From NCBI GenBank assembly GCA_963800475.1, contig CAWDAZ010000001.1, forward strand, positions 434,001-498,000: a DNA stretch of 64,000 nucleotides, given 5' to 3'. The DNA comes from Palsa-465 sp963800475 (GTDB taxonomy: Bacteria; Actinomycetota; Thermoleophilia; Solirubrobacterales; Solirubrobacteraceae). Within the stretch, counting starts at the first letter, position 1; each line of letters begins with the position of its first letter. Made by a program: the position numbers and the translations under genes. This document shows, in pieces, positions 32,880 to 42,427 of this stretch. The notes beneath the pieces were generated by a model that was not told the DNA's origin, did no database searches, and worked only from the letters and a program-made list of their open reading frames with translations.

Positions 32880-34166
32880 TTACGGGCACGGTCGTCGGCC
32901 GACCTTGTCCGGAGTCAGAGGCGAGATCAGCTCGCGGCTTGGCAGGTGCACGGTCGCCGGCGTGGCGGTGCGGATCGCACAGCCGCCGGCGGTCGTGATC
33001 GTGACCGGTGTGCCGGCAGCGCTGATCGAGAGCTTGGTTCCGGACTGCGCGAACTGGACGACGCGCGTGGGCGGCTTGCTGAAGCGGTAGTTGAAGTCCC
33101 ACAGCTGGCCGCTGATGGCGACTGTCTTGTTGGTCCAGGCTGCGGGGTTGTCGACGACCGGCTTGAAGAGGCCCCAGCTGAGCATTGCCTTGATCTCGGC
33201 CAGGAAGTCGGGAGTGTCGTGGGCGCCGGGGTGAACCTGATAGGTGAAGTGAAGCCCGGCGGCGACCGAGGCCTTGTCGTAGAGCTGGCTCATCGGGTAG
33301 ATGATGTACTCGTTCGTGACCTCGGCCTGGCTGGGATGGGGGTCGGCCTTGCTCGGGATACCGGTGCCGGTGCTCACGAACACACGCGTGTGCTCGAGGT
33401 TCTTGACGAGCAGTGTCGGGTTGTGCCCGTCGGCATAGAAGCCCTCCGGGGGGCCGTAGACGGGATATGAGTCGTCGTCGCCGTTCTGGGAAGCGAACGA
33501 GAACAGTCCCATCTCCTTCTGGATGACAGCGGCCTGCCACTGAGGATCAACGAACCCCGAGAGGCTGGCCACCGACCCGAAGAAGCCGGGCAGGCGCCCA
33601 CCCAGGTACGTGGCACCCAGTCCGCCCATCGAGATCCCGATCAGGGCGTGATCGCGACGCTCGGGCCGGACCGGATAGCGGGCCAGGATCGTCGGGATCA
33701 CGGTTTTCAGGTAGTAGCTCTCCCACGACGGATTGCCGCGCCGGCCGTTGTTCCACCAGTCGGCGTACCAGCCATTGGCCCCCTCGGGCATGACCACGAT
33801 CGCACCGCGGTGATCGAACGGCTTGTCCAAGCCGGCTGCGTGCCACGTCGCGTAGTTGCAGCCGAGTCCATCGATGAAGACGACCAGCGGATAGCGCCTG
33901 TGAGGGTCATAGCCGGCCGGCAGAAGCACGTTCGCCCGTGGGGGAGCCGGATAGCCCAAGGTCTTCGAGTTCACATAACCCACGAAGCGCAGCCACTGCG
34001 CGCCGATCTCGCCGTGTGGGGCGGGAATCTTGATCGTCACCAGTCGCGCGTGCGAACGTCCGGACTCGGCAGCGGAAGCTTCGGCAGCGGAACCGCAGAT
34101 GCCAAGGAGCACCGTTGTGACGACAGCGATCGTCCCTACACATCTCGTCGTCAAGCGGAGCCGCAT
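32880..34166 (-). CDS. Secreted esterase (antigen 85/Fes-type alpha/beta hydrolase)
   Basis: A 428-residue exported protein with a clear signal peptide (res 1-32). The esterase core shows RYPLVVFIDGLG, the nucleophile elbow ALIGISMGGLGATYLGG (GxSxG) and a C-terminal His in VHPGAHDTPDFLAEI, in an order typical of the antigen 85/enterochelin esterase-like family. A C-terminal beta domain of about 90 residues follows. The long open frame continues upstream to 34334, but the ATG at 34166 has an AAGGA site and directly starts the signal peptide. The substrate is unknown. It lies just outside the island. Confidence 0.9.
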   Translation of the reverse strand: MRLRLTTRCVGTIAVVTTVLLGICGSAAEASAAESGRSHARLVTIKIPAPHGEIGAQWLRFVGYVNSKTLGYPAPPRANVLLPAGYDPHRRYPLVVFIDGLGCNYATWHAAGLDKPFDHRGAIVVMPEGANGWYADWWNNGRRGNPSWESYYLKTVIPTILARYPVRPERRDHALIGISMGGLGATYLGGRLPGFFGSVASLSGFVDPQWQAAVIQKEMGLFSFASQNGDDDSYPVYGPPEGFYADGHNPTLLVKNLEHTRVFVSTGTGIPSKADPHPSQAEVTNEYIIYPMSQLYDKASVAAGLHFTYQVHPGAHDTPDFLAEIKAMLSWGLFKPVVDNPAAWTNKTVAISGQLWDFNYRFSKPPTRVVQFAQSGTKLSISAAGTPVTITTAGGCAIRTATPATVHLPSRELISPLTPDKVGRRPCP

Positions 34167-34284
34167 GCCGTTGATCCTTGCAAAAGGGAACTCGTTAGTC
34201 CATAGAACCCGGTGCGCGCTCGATTGTTGCGGTGATTCGCGCGCGGTTCGCGCCCGCGGCCGGGGCACGCCCGCCGGCTGGTCG

Positions 34285-35737
34285 GTGAAGCGGAGCGATG
34301 AAAGTGTCAGCCACTTCGAGGCCCAGTCGACCAACTTCCTCGACGATCCCGACGTCGAGGGGGTCGTCGTGACGGTCCGCGACGTGACCGAACGGTGGGA
34401 GATGGAGGCGCAGCTGCGTCACCAGGCGCTGCACGACCCGCTGACCGGCCTGCCGAACCGGACCCTGTTCGAGGACCGCGTCGCCCAGGCGATCACCAGG
34501 CTGCCGCGCACCGGTCACATGGTCGCGGTGATCTACGCGGACATCGACGACTTCAAGTCCGTGAACGATTCGCTCGGCCACGCGTCCGGAGACGAGCTGC
34601 TTCGCACGATCGCGCGGCGACTCGACTCCGCACTGCGCGCCAGCGACACGGCCGGCGGCTCGGGGGGACGAGTTCGCGTGCCTGCTCGACGGGTTGCACG
34701 ACGTGGACGAAGCGGTCGCGGTCGCGAAGCGCCTCGTGTCGTCGCTCTCGCCGCCGGCTGAGCTCGGCCGGCGGCGGATCACAGTCCGGATGAGCGTCGG
34801 CATCGCCTGCTCCGGGGGCGGGTCGATCACCTCGCCGGAGCTGATCCGCAACGCGGACCTCGCGATGTACACCGCCAAGCAGAGCCGCGGTGGGATCGCG
34901 CTGTTCGACGACTACATGCTCACCGACATCAGGCGCCGCCTTGACCTGCGCGAGGACCTCGGGCAGGCGATCCCACGCGGTGAGCTGTCGGTCGTCTACC
35001 AGCCGGTGGTCGACCTCTCGGGCGCCTCGATCGTCGGGATCGAGGCCCTGCTTCGGTGGCATCACGCGGGCTATGGCGTGATCCCGCCCGAGCAATTCAT
35101 CCCGCTGGCCGAGACCTCGGGGGTGATCGTCGAGCTCGGCCGCTGGGTGCTCGATCAGGCGCTGGCCGACCTGAGCCGCTGGAGCGCTCGCAATCCAGGC
35201 CTGCGGATGAACGTCAACGTCGCGCCGCGCGAGCTGCTCGAACCGGACTACGTGGACGCGGTCGCGGCGACGCTCGCCCGGTACGACATAGCGCCGGCGA
35301 ACCTGACGCTCGAGCTGACCGAGTCCGAGCTCGGAGACGAGGTCGAGGGCTCCGGGCGGCTCGAGGCGCTCGCCGAGCTCGGTGTCAACCTCGCGATCGA
35401 CGACTTCGGGAGCGGCCAGTCGTCGCTGGCACGCCTCCGGCAGCTCCCTGTCAACCAGATCAAGGTGGACCAGAGCTTCCTGTCGACGATTGACGAGAGT
35501 GCGCAGCAGGCGACCCTCGTGAGCTCGATGATCGAGCTCGGGAACTCGCTCGGGTTGCAGATGGTCGCCGAGGGGATCGAGCGGGAGAGCCAGCTGCGGC
35601 TGCTTCAAGACCTCCCGTGTCAGTTCGGGCAGGGCTTCCTGCTCGCGCGCCCGCAGACCGCCGAGTCGATCACGTCGCTGCTCCGCACGGGGTTCCGTGC
35701 CGAGCGCGACCGGCTCACGCCGGCTGCGCCCGATTAG
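34285..35737 (+). pseudogene. Decayed PAS-GGDEF-EAL cyclic-di-GMP protein
   Basis: Only the last part of a PAS domain remains (FEAQSTNFLDDPDVEGVVVTVRDVTER), since the 5' part would overlap the divergent esterase gene. The GGDEF domain begins normally (DPLTGLPNRTLFEDRV, YADIDDFKSVNDSLGH) but the frame breaks at a run of six G (34662-34667), exactly at the GGDEF signature: the upstream frame reads GGSGGRVR, the downstream frame reads GDEFACLLDGLHD. The EAL domain after it (GIEALLRWHH, DDFGSGQSSLARLR, KVDQSFLS) is intact. Removing one G would give a continuous SGDEF version. As it stands, no full-length product can be made. Confidence 0.8.
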
Positions 35738-37028
35738 GCATTCGGTAGCGGACGCCGACGATCTCGGCCTGGACCGCCGCCTCGGCGGCCTTGGACGGAA
35801 CCCCGCGCGTCATCGCGCCCTCGAAGAACTCGCCGTCGGTGGTGCCCTGGTCGCCGCCGGAGCCGAGGATGATCGCTCCTTCCTGGCGCATCGGTGAGTA
35901 GCCCTTGCCGGGAGGCGTCGGGCCGTCGTAGAAGGTGCCCAGTGCGCCGGCGGTCGCGTTCGCGCCCTTGATCGCGAACGTCTTCGATCCGGGGTTGTCG
36001 AGCATCCCGGTCACGAACGGGTAGCGCATCGCGCGGTTGTTCGCGGTCGCGGCGCAGCAGAACCCGTCGCCTGACTCGAACGACCCGCCGATCAGTGCGG
36101 TCACCGATCCCGGCGACTTGGTCGGCATGCCGGTCATGAACATCCCGTTCTCGAGGTCGGCCTCGATCCAGGGACCCTTGTCCGGGCCGCACGTGTCCCA
36201 GCAGTCGCGGCTGAAGTTGAGCGCGTCCATCGTGCCGTTGCCGTCATCGGTTCCCTTGACCTCGGAGTTGCCGAAGTCGAAGCAGCAGTCGCTGCCGGTG
36301 TACGCGCCGCCGAAAACGCCGTACATGCTCTCCGCCTGTCCGCTCACGGCGACGCCTCGGGCGCGGACGTTCCCATTGTTGTAGGCCTCGCCGTGATTGC
36401 CCGCGCACGTCGCCGAGGTAGGGCATGGCAGGCCGGTCGGCGAACCGCTCTGGAACTTCAGGCCGTAAACGGGGTGACCGCCGACGCGGACCGGGAGCGC
36501 GCCCGCCGCGACCGGGTCGTGGGCGTAGGTGGTGTTGCTGTAGATGGCGGTCGTCGGCGCCTGGGGAACGAGGTTGTTGTGGTCGGCGGTCTGGTCGTAG
36601 ATCTTCTCGACCACGCAGCTCGTCCGGGCGCAGAACGCGTCCTGCGCGGCGGCGTCCGCATAGCCGCCGCGGCGGAGCACGCCGATCTTCACGGTCGCGC
36701 CATCCGAGGCTCGCTCGACCTCGTAGAGCGGGCCGTCGTAGTTCGCGAACAGCGCCCTGGTGGAGCTGAACGCAGCGACGCACGGGGTCCCGGCGCGCGC
36801 GTAGATGTCGCACGGGCGCCGGCTCGGAGCGCTGTGGATGGCCCACGGCGCCGGATGCGCGCCGTGCTGTGCCGGCTGGCGCGGTCGCGGATGCCGGGCG
36901 TGGGCGGCCGCTGCGAGCGCGGGGAGCAGCGCGGACAGGCAGACGACGGCGATGATCGCCGCCGGCCTCGCCATCAAATCCGCTCCGGAATGGGCGAGCG
37001 GCGCCCGCCTCCCGGTGTGGCGCGTCAT
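35715..37028 (-). CDS. Secreted alpha-L-arabinofuranosidase B-like (GH54 catalytic) protein
   Basis: A 437-residue exported protein, signal peptide at residues about 15-42. The Cys-rich catalytic domain of arabinofuranosidase B is recognisable: PCDIYARAGTPCVAAFSSTRALFANYDGPLYEVERASDG, GGYADAAAQDAFC, CVVEKIYDQTADHNNL, and later GSDCCFDFGNSEV, DALNFSRDC and GFCCAATANNRAMR. The arabinose-binding C-terminal domain of fungal GH54 enzymes is absent. GGGAGG precedes the ATG; an upstream extension of the frame is not supported. It converges on and overlaps the decayed GGDEF-EAL gene by 23 bases. Probable role: release of arabinose from plant polysaccharide. Confidence 0.88.
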   Translation of the reverse strand: MTRHTGRRAPLAHSGADLMARPAAIIAVVCLSALLPALAAAAHARHPRPRQPAQHGAHPAPWAIHSAPSRRPCDIYARAGTPCVAAFSSTRALFANYDGPLYEVERASDGATVKIGVLRRGGYADAAAQDAFCARTSCVVEKIYDQTADHNNLVPQAPTTAIYSNTTYAHDPVAAGALPVRVGGHPVYGLKFQSGSPTGLPCPTSATCAGNHGEAYNNGNVRARGVAVSGQAESMYGVFGGAYTGSDCCFDFGNSEVKGTDDGNGTMDALNFSRDCWDTCGPDKGPWIEADLENGMFMTGMPTKSPGSVTALIGGSFESGDGFCCAATANNRAMRYPFVTGMLDNPGSKTFAIKGANATAGALGTFYDGPTPPGKGYSPMRQEGAIILGSGGDQGTTDGEFFEGAMTRGVPSKAAEAAVQAEIVGVRYRMPNRAQPA

Positions 37029-37245
37029 CGGACCTCCCGCGTCCCTCCGCCAACCGATTTCCGGCGCCAGATTAGTCCGCGATCCACTGCCGAGCGCCGG
37101 TCGGCGGCGCGCCCAAGCAATCAGATCTGCTTCGGGCGCCTTCGTGCTGGACTCGGTCGCGCATTGAAAAGCTGACCGGACGTCAGCCTCCTTGTTCACG
37201 CGATCGTCACAGTTGCCGCGCAGCGGTCGCCAAAATCCACGGCCC

Positions 37246-37431
37246 GTGATTCGCGGCATCACCCGCAGACTCGGACGTTTGGCGCCCTGGCCGTTGGCGG
37301 CGCCGCTCGTCGTGCTGCTCGCGCTGGGCACGGGCGGGGTCGGCGTCACGGTCGCGGTCGCGGAGAGCATCGGCACCGGCGAGATCGGCCCGATCCTGAC
37401 AGCACCCGCGAGAGGCGGCCCGGTCGCGTGA
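37246..37431 (+). CDS. Possible small membrane protein
   Basis: From a GTG, a 61-residue product with one hydrophobic segment (PLAAPLVVLLALGTGGVGVTVAVAES) after an Arg-rich start. No homologue is recognised and no RBS is seen. It lies opposite the place where an ABC permease gene appears to have been lost, so it may be a chance frame. Confidence 0.25.
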   Translation: MIRGITRRLGRLAPWPLAAPLVVLLALGTGGVGVTVAVAESIGTGEIGPILTAPARGGPVA

Positions 37432-37458
37432 GACCGACGCCGGCCAGCGCGAAGGCGC

Positions 37459-38448
37459 TCACGTGGTGCTCGCCGCCTCGGCCTGCGCGCCCGCCTCCCA
37501 GGCGCCGGCGGGCGCGGCCGGCGGCTCGCTGCCGGTCAGCGCGAAGAACATGCTCTCGAGCGGGCTCATGACCAGCTCGAGGCGTCTGACGGCGATTCCC
37601 TCGCGTCCGAGTGCGACCGCCTAGGAGTCGAGCGTCCCGGGCCTCGCAGTCACGTGTACTCCGCGCAGGTCGGGAGGAACCCGCGCTTCGATACCGTCGA
37701 CCGTGTCGGCCAGCGCGAGCGCCCTGCCATCCTCGCTCGTGCTGAGCAAGTACACCGAGCCGGGCGCCTCGGCCTCGAGCCGCGCTGCGGCCCCGTCCCA
37801 GACGACGCGGCCCCCGCTGACGATCGTGTACGAGTCGCAGATCGCCTCGAGCTCGCCGATCAGGTGGCTCGAGACGAGCACCGCCACGCCCTCGCCCGCC
37901 AGCTCCCGGAACAGCGTGCTCGCGGCTCTGGTGCCCTCAGGATCCAGCCCGCTGGTCGGCTCGTCGAGCAACAGCACCCGCGGCGAACGCAGCAGCGCCG
38001 CCGCGATCCCTAGGCGCTGTCGCATCCCGGTCGAGTAGCCGGCGACCCGCTCCCCGGCGGCTCGGCTCAGGCCGACGCGGTCGAGCGCGTCCTCGACGCC
38101 GATCCCGTGGCGGTCGTCGATCTCCGAGAGCAGCTCGAGGTTCGCCCGTCCTGAAAGGTACGCGTAGAAGCTCGGCTCCTCCACGAAGCCGGCTAGCCCT
38201 TCGGGCGGGACGACGCGGCCGGCGCCGCGGCGGCGACCGAGCAGCTCGATCGAGCCGGCATCGGGCCGGATCAGGCCGAACAGCGCTCTCAGCAGGGTGG
38301 TCTTGCCGGCGCCGTTGGGGCCCAGCAGGCCGCGAAGCTCCCCCGGCGCGAGCTCGAGGTCGAGCCCGTCGAGCGCCACCTTGCCGTCGTAGCCCTTTGT
38401 GAGACCGCGGACGCGCACCGCCGGCTCGGGCGTGTCGGCCGCCGTCAC
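37459..38448 (-). pseudogene. ABC transporter ATP-binding protein with in-frame amber stop
   Basis: The ATPase reads normally from ATG 38448: Walker A GPNGAGKTT, signature YSTGMRQRLGIA, Walker B RVLLLDEPTSGLDP and H-loop SSHL. After 275 codons a TAG (37623-37621) interrupts it. In the same frame, 53 more codons continue with family-like C-terminal sequence (GREGIAVRRLELVMSPLESMFFALTG) to a TGA at 37459, where a GTGA overlap would start the permease (MSAFALAGVGLTRPGR) that then breaks off. The core is intact and could be made as a shortened protein, but the permease is lost, so the transporter is probably dead. Confidence 0.75.
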
Positions 38449-38491
38449 GGCAGGAAGCTTAGTGCCGCGCCGAGCGCGGCCGGCAGTGGCG

Positions 38492-38968
38492 CTAGCGCGG
38501 CTCAGCCGGCTGCGCGGCAGACGTTTCGTCCCGAGCGCCCTCGAGGCTGAACGCGGTCCGCACGACCCGGGCCGCCTCGAGTGCGTCCAGGTCGACGTCG
38601 ATCAGCTGTCGCGCGATCGCCCGCGTCTCGTCATCGGTCTCGAGCAGCCCGCGGCGGCCGTCCTCGAGCGCCGCCAGTGCGTAGCGCTGGATCTGCGCCA
38701 CGAACCGGTCGACGTCGACGTCGACGTCGAGCACGTAGCGCTTGCGGGTCCCCCGCCGCTCCCAGCCGAGCTGATCGAGCATCCGCGCTGCGACCCCGAG
38801 CTGCCAGATCAGCTCGGTCGCGTAGCTGCGGTCCCAGCGGCTCTCGGCTCCGTGCGCGAGCATGGACGGCAGGTCGTGCGCGGACTCGAACGCGAACTCG
38901 ATCTGCTCGAAGACCACGTCTCGCTGAGTCGCGGTAAGGACTGCCGTCGCCGGTCGCTGTTCGCCCAC
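38492..38968 (-). CDS. Hypothetical protein, helical
   Basis: A 158-residue protein from GTG 38968, just upstream of the ABC ATPase on the same strand (43-base gap), so likely in its operon. Sequence is rich in charged helices (DVVFEQIEFAFESAHDLPSMLAHGAESRWDRSYATELIWQLGVAARMLDQLGW) with no membrane segment and no known domain. A 312-base open extension upstream runs antisense to the phosphoribosyltransferase fragment and is rejected. Function unknown. Confidence 0.65.
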   Translation of the reverse strand: MGEQRPATAVLTATQRDVVFEQIEFAFESAHDLPSMLAHGAESRWDRSYATELIWQLGVAARMLDQLGWERRGTRKRYVLDVDVDVDRFVAQIQRYALAALEDGRRGLLETDDETRAIARQLIDVDLDALEAARVVRTAFSLEGARDETSAAQPAEPR

Positions 38969-39023
38969 GCCGTAAAGAACACGTGACCCGGCTCGACGGA
39001 GCGGTGGCGCCGACCGGTGGCGC

Positions 39024-39332
39024 TTGCTACACCCGGCCCGGCGACCGCACCCGCGCATCGTCGACGACGTCGTCAACACCGGCTTCTCGATCGGCGGCGT
39101 GATCGCCGCGGTGCGCGCGAAGGGCGGCGAGGTGAGCCTCGCAGCGTGCGTGTGCAACCGCGGCGCGCTCGCGCCCGAGGAGGTGTGCGTCGAGCGGCTG
39201 ATCGCGCTTGCCGATATCCGGCTCGAGTCGTGGCCGAGCGAGCAGTGCCCGCTGTGCCGCGCGGGGGTGCCCGTGAACACCGCCTACGCGCACGGCGCCG
39301 AGTACCTCGACTCCGGCGGGAACTGGCCGTAG
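39024..39332 (+). pseudogene. Phosphoribosyltransferase C-terminal fragment
   Basis: The PRPP-binding motif RIVDDVVNTGFSIGG is followed by VIAAVRAKGGEVSLAACVCNRGA and a C-terminal part with a Cys pair (EQCPLCRAGVPVNT), as in orotate phosphoribosyltransferase-like proteins. The N-terminal half of the domain is missing: upstream sequence belongs to the divergent hypothetical gene. The fragment lacks an RBS-supported start and is probably a remnant. Confidence 0.7.
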
Positions 39333-39369
39333 GGCGCCGCGTGGCGCGATGGATAAGCTCGCGGGCACG

Positions 39370-41313
39370 ATGAGGAGAAGCGTGGTTTGCGCGCTCGCGA
39401 TGCCGGTCGCTGCGCTGGCTGCCTTGGCATGCCCGGCCGCCGGATCCGGGCTGTCGCGGTACGCGTTCGCCGATCGGTGCTACGCGCTCTCCTCCGCGCT
39501 AACGCATCGGTTCGTGACGACCTCCGGGGCCGGCTACCGCGCGTCCGCGCGCCGGCCGGCGGGTGCGACGCCGTTCTACTTCAAGCCCACGGCGCTGGGC
39601 GTCTACATGCTCCAGGACCGAGCCGGCAAGCTGCTCAGCGCCGCGAGCGGCGCCGCCGTCGTGCCGACCGCCACCCCGGGCCCGGCCGCGGCGTGGGCGG
39701 CGAGTCCGACCGGCCCGACGACGTTCGCGCTGCGGGCGACCAGCGGTGCGGGCTGGCTGACAATCGCGCGGTCGGGCGCGATCGGTACCGCGCCGGCCGC
39801 CTCGGCGGGCGACCGGCTCCGGGCGGTTCCGCGCGAGGGGTGCCGGGCGTTTCCCGAGGCACAGGTCAACGCGGTCGGCGCCGCCCGCCGCGCGCTGTAC
39901 CCCGATGGGACGGTGTACGGATACGTGGACCCGCACCTGCACATCACCGCCGACTACCGGGCCGGAGGGCTGGTGCTCTCAGGCGAGAACTACGACCCGT
40001 TCGGGATCACGGTCGCGCTTGGGAACGACGCGGCTGTCCACGGGTCAGACGGCAGCCTCGACGTCACCGGAAACCTGCTGCGGACAGGGACCCCGGTCGG
40101 CACCCACGACACGCACGGATGGCCGACCTTCAGGGGATGGCCCGTGTACGACACCTTCACGCACCAGCAGGTCTATTACCGCTGGTTGCAGCGCGCCTGG
40201 ATGGGTGGGCTGCGGCTCACGACCGCGCAGCTCGTCGAGGACCAGCCGCTCTGCGAGATCGAGCCGCGGCGCTCGCACTCGTGCGACGAAACGGCGACGA
40301 TCGAGCTCGAGCTCGCCGAGCTGCATTCGCTCGAGAGCTACGTCGACGCGCAGAGCGGCGGCCCTGGGAAGGGATGGCTTCGCCTCGTCACGAGCCCGGC
40401 CGAGGCCCGGCGTGTGATCGAGCAGGGCAAGCTCGCGATGCTCATCGGCGTCGAGGCATCGGACCCATTCGGGTGCAGCGAGCGGCTCGACACCGCCACC
40501 TGCACGAGGGCCGACGTGAACCAGGGCCTGGCGCTCTATCACCGGCTCGGGATCAGCGGCGTGTTCATCGCGCACTGGGTGGACAACGCGTTCGCGGGCG
40601 CGGCGCTCGAAGGCGGAGCGACCGGAAAGGTCATCGGCCTGCTGCAGATCGAGCAGACGGGCCTGCCGTTCGAGACCAGCGCGTGCCCCGAGGCCGGCCA
40701 GGGGACGAGCTGCAACAGCAAGGGGCTGACGGCCCTCGGGGCGTACCTGGTGCAGCGGATGATGGACTACCACATGCTGATCGAGATGGACCACCTTTCA
40801 GAGCGCGCGCGGCTCCAGGTGCTCGCGCTCGCCGAGGCGCGCCACTACCCGGTCATCTCGAGCCACACCAACACGGGCGGGTTCTGGACGCCGTCGGACC
40901 TGAGGCGGCTGTACGCGCTGGGAGGGTTCGCGACCGCGCGGCCGGCGGAGGCCGGCGCCCTCGCCAAGGACATCCTCAGCTTCGCCCCGTACCGGCGCAA
41001 GGGCCAGCTGCTCGGCGTCGGGCTGGGCACCGACACGGGCGGCTTCAACTCCTCTCCGGGGCCCGACCCGAGCGCCGCGTCGAAGCCGCTGCACTACCCG
41101 TTCAAGGCCTACGGATCGAACGTGCTCTTTTATTGCGAACTGACCGGCAGCCATCAGTTCAACTTCAACAGTCAGGGCGTCGCGCAGTACGGCCAGTACC
41201 CGGACCTGCTCGCGTACATGCGCCAGCAGCCGGGCGGCGCAACGGCCAGCCGGATCCTGTTCCACTCCGCGGAGGCCTACTTGGAGACCTGGCAGCGGGC
41301 GGTCGAGCGGTAG
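39370..41313 (+). CDS. Secreted membrane-dipeptidase-like metallohydrolase
   Basis: A 647-residue exported protein with signal peptide (res 1-26). A beta-trefoil-like N-terminal region (about 30-170) precedes the amidohydrolase-type barrel. Possible metal ligands: DPHLH near residue 200, HDTHGWP, IGVEAS, EMDHLSERAR and ISSHTNTGG, in the order seen in renal-dipeptidase-related proteins. The Zn-binding set was not confirmed residue by residue. The ATG at 39370 directly starts the signal peptide; a start 21 bases earlier is possible. It ends before a strong bidirectional hairpin. The natural substrate is unknown. Confidence 0.82.
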   Translation: MRRSVVCALAMPVAALAALACPAAGSGLSRYAFADRCYALSSALTHRFVTTSGAGYRASARRPAGATPFYFKPTALGVYMLQDRAGKLLSAASGAAVVPTATPGPAAAWAASPTGPTTFALRATSGAGWLTIARSGAIGTAPAASAGDRLRAVPREGCRAFPEAQVNAVGAARRALYPDGTVYGYVDPHLHITADYRAGGLVLSGENYDPFGITVALGNDAAVHGSDGSLDVTGNLLRTGTPVGTHDTHGWPTFRGWPVYDTFTHQQVYYRWLQRAWMGGLRLTTAQLVEDQPLCEIEPRRSHSCDETATIELELAELHSLESYVDAQSGGPGKGWLRLVTSPAEARRVIEQGKLAMLIGVEASDPFGCSERLDTATCTRADVNQGLALYHRLGISGVFIAHWVDNAFAGAALEGGATGKVIGLLQIEQTGLPFETSACPEAGQGTSCNSKGLTALGAYLVQRMMDYHMLIEMDHLSERARLQVLALAEARHYPVISSHTNTGGFWTPSDLRRLYALGGFATARPAEAGALAKDILSFAPYRRKGQLLGVGLGTDTGGFNSSPGPDPSAASKPLHYPFKAYGSNVLFYCELTGSHQFNFNSQGVAQYGQYPDLLAYMRQQPGGATASRILFHSAEAYLETWQRAVER

Positions 41314-41359
41314 ACCAGCAAGCCGCGCTGCAGAAGGGCGCTGTCACGCGCCGGCGCGG

Positions 41360-41389
41360 GCGGTGGGCAGGCGGTCGCCTGCCCACCGC
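41360..41389. terminator. Bidirectional hairpin terminator
   Basis: GCGGTGGGCAGGCG and its exact reverse complement are separated by GT (14-bp stem). It sits between the ends of two convergent genes, the dipeptidase-like gene and the small secreted protein gene. Confidence 0.75.
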
Positions 41390-41406
41390 GCTGTGCGCCC
41401 GGGGCA

Positions 41407-41598
41407 TCAGCGGTCGCGCTTGTCGCGCGAGCTGTCCGCGCTGTGCCGGTCAGGCGTCTTGTCGACGTGCGCGATGCCACGCGCGTCGCGGGAGCTGTCG
41501 GTGGCGTGACTCGACGTCGCGGCGAGGGCCAGCGCCGGGGTCGCGACGAACGACAGTGCCGCGACGGAGCTGATGATGGCGATGGTTCGTGATCTCAT
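41407..41598 (-). CDS. Small secreted peptide of unknown function
   Basis: A 63-residue product with a clean signal peptide (MRSRTIAIISSVAALSFVATPALA) and a short polar tail rich in Asp, Arg, Ser and His with a DSSRD motif occurring twice (DSSRDARG, DSSRDKRD). The AAGGAGG site 4 bases before the ATG is one of the best RBSs in the window, which supports a real gene. It is divergent from the two-component system at 41750 and could be under its control (inference). Confidence 0.7.
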   Translation of the reverse strand: MRSRTIAIISSVAALSFVATPALALAATSSHATDSSRDARGIAHVDKTPDRHSADSSRDKRDR

Positions 41599-41749
41599 GG
41601 GTCCTCCTTGAGGATGGAGCGCCCTATGGTCGAGCGCTTCGGATTGATGCTCTCAGCGTGGACCCGCGGGGAAAGAGCGCGGTAAGCGACCGTTCAGAAC
41701 CGCCTTACGACCCCGGAATTGCCTGCTGGGAGGCATAAAGTGGGTTGCG

Positions 41750-42427
41750 ATGCGAATCCTGGTGATCGAGGACGAGCCGACGCTCGCGGGCTTCATCGAG
41801 CAGAGCCTGCACGCGGACGGGTACGCGGTCACGGTCTGTCCGGACGGCGAGCGCGGAGAGGTGGCGGCGCTGACCGGCGACTACGCGCTCGTGCTGCTGG
41901 ACCTGACGCTGCCGGGCAAGGACGGGCTCGACGTGCTGGCCGCGATTCGCGCGCGGATGCCGGAGCTCCCGGTGATCGTCCTGACGGCACGGGCTGCGAT
42001 CGAGCAGCGGGTCGAGGGACTGGACCGCGGCGCCAACGACTACGTGCCCAAGCCGTTCTCGCTCGAGGAGCTGCTCGCGCGGGTCCGCGCTCAGCTCCGC
42101 GCTCCCGGCCAGCGCGAATCCTCGGTGCTCGAGGCGGCCGATCTCCGGATGGACCTGCGGACCCGCCGCGTCGAGCGCGGCGGAGAGGAGGTGAAGCTGA
42201 CGGCGCGCGAGTTCGAGGTGCTCGCGTATCTCATGCGTCACCCCGACCAGGTGCTCTCGCGCGAGCAGATCCTCAACGCGGTGTGGGGATTTGATTTCGA
42301 CCCCGGCACCAAGGTGCTCGAGGTCTACATCGGCTATCTCCGTCGCAAGCTCGGCGACACGGGCGACGGCGGACCGATCGAGACCGTTCGCAATGTCGGC
42401 TATCGCCTGCGGGTGCCGCATGCTTAG
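41750..42427 (+). CDS. OmpR/PhoB family response regulator
   Basis: A 225-residue regulator. The receiver domain has the acidic pair EDE (res 7-9), phospho-acceptor Asp51 in LLDLTLPGKDG, Thr/Ala switch in VLTARA and Lys in VPKPFS. The C-terminal winged helix (LTAREFEVLAYLMRHPDQVLSREQILNAVWGFDFDPGTKVLEVYIGYLRRKLG) is typical of OmpR types. The sensor kinase gene starts 8 bases before its stop, so the two are translationally coupled. Confidence 0.95.
   Translation: MRILVIEDEPTLAGFIEQSLHADGYAVTVCPDGERGEVAALTGDYALVLLDLTLPGKDGLDVLAAIRARMPELPVIVLTARAAIEQRVEGLDRGANDYVPKPFSLEELLARVRAQLRAPGQRESSVLEAADLRMDLRTRRVERGGEEVKLTAREFEVLAYLMRHPDQVLSREQILNAVWGFDFDPGTKVLEVYIGYLRRKLGDTGDGGPIETVRNVGYRLRVPHA

Noticed and set aside
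34285..35737. Programmed frameshift at the G6 tract of the GGDEF gene
   Set aside because: The PAS domain is also truncated and no stimulatory structure was recognised, so decay or sequencing error is simpler.
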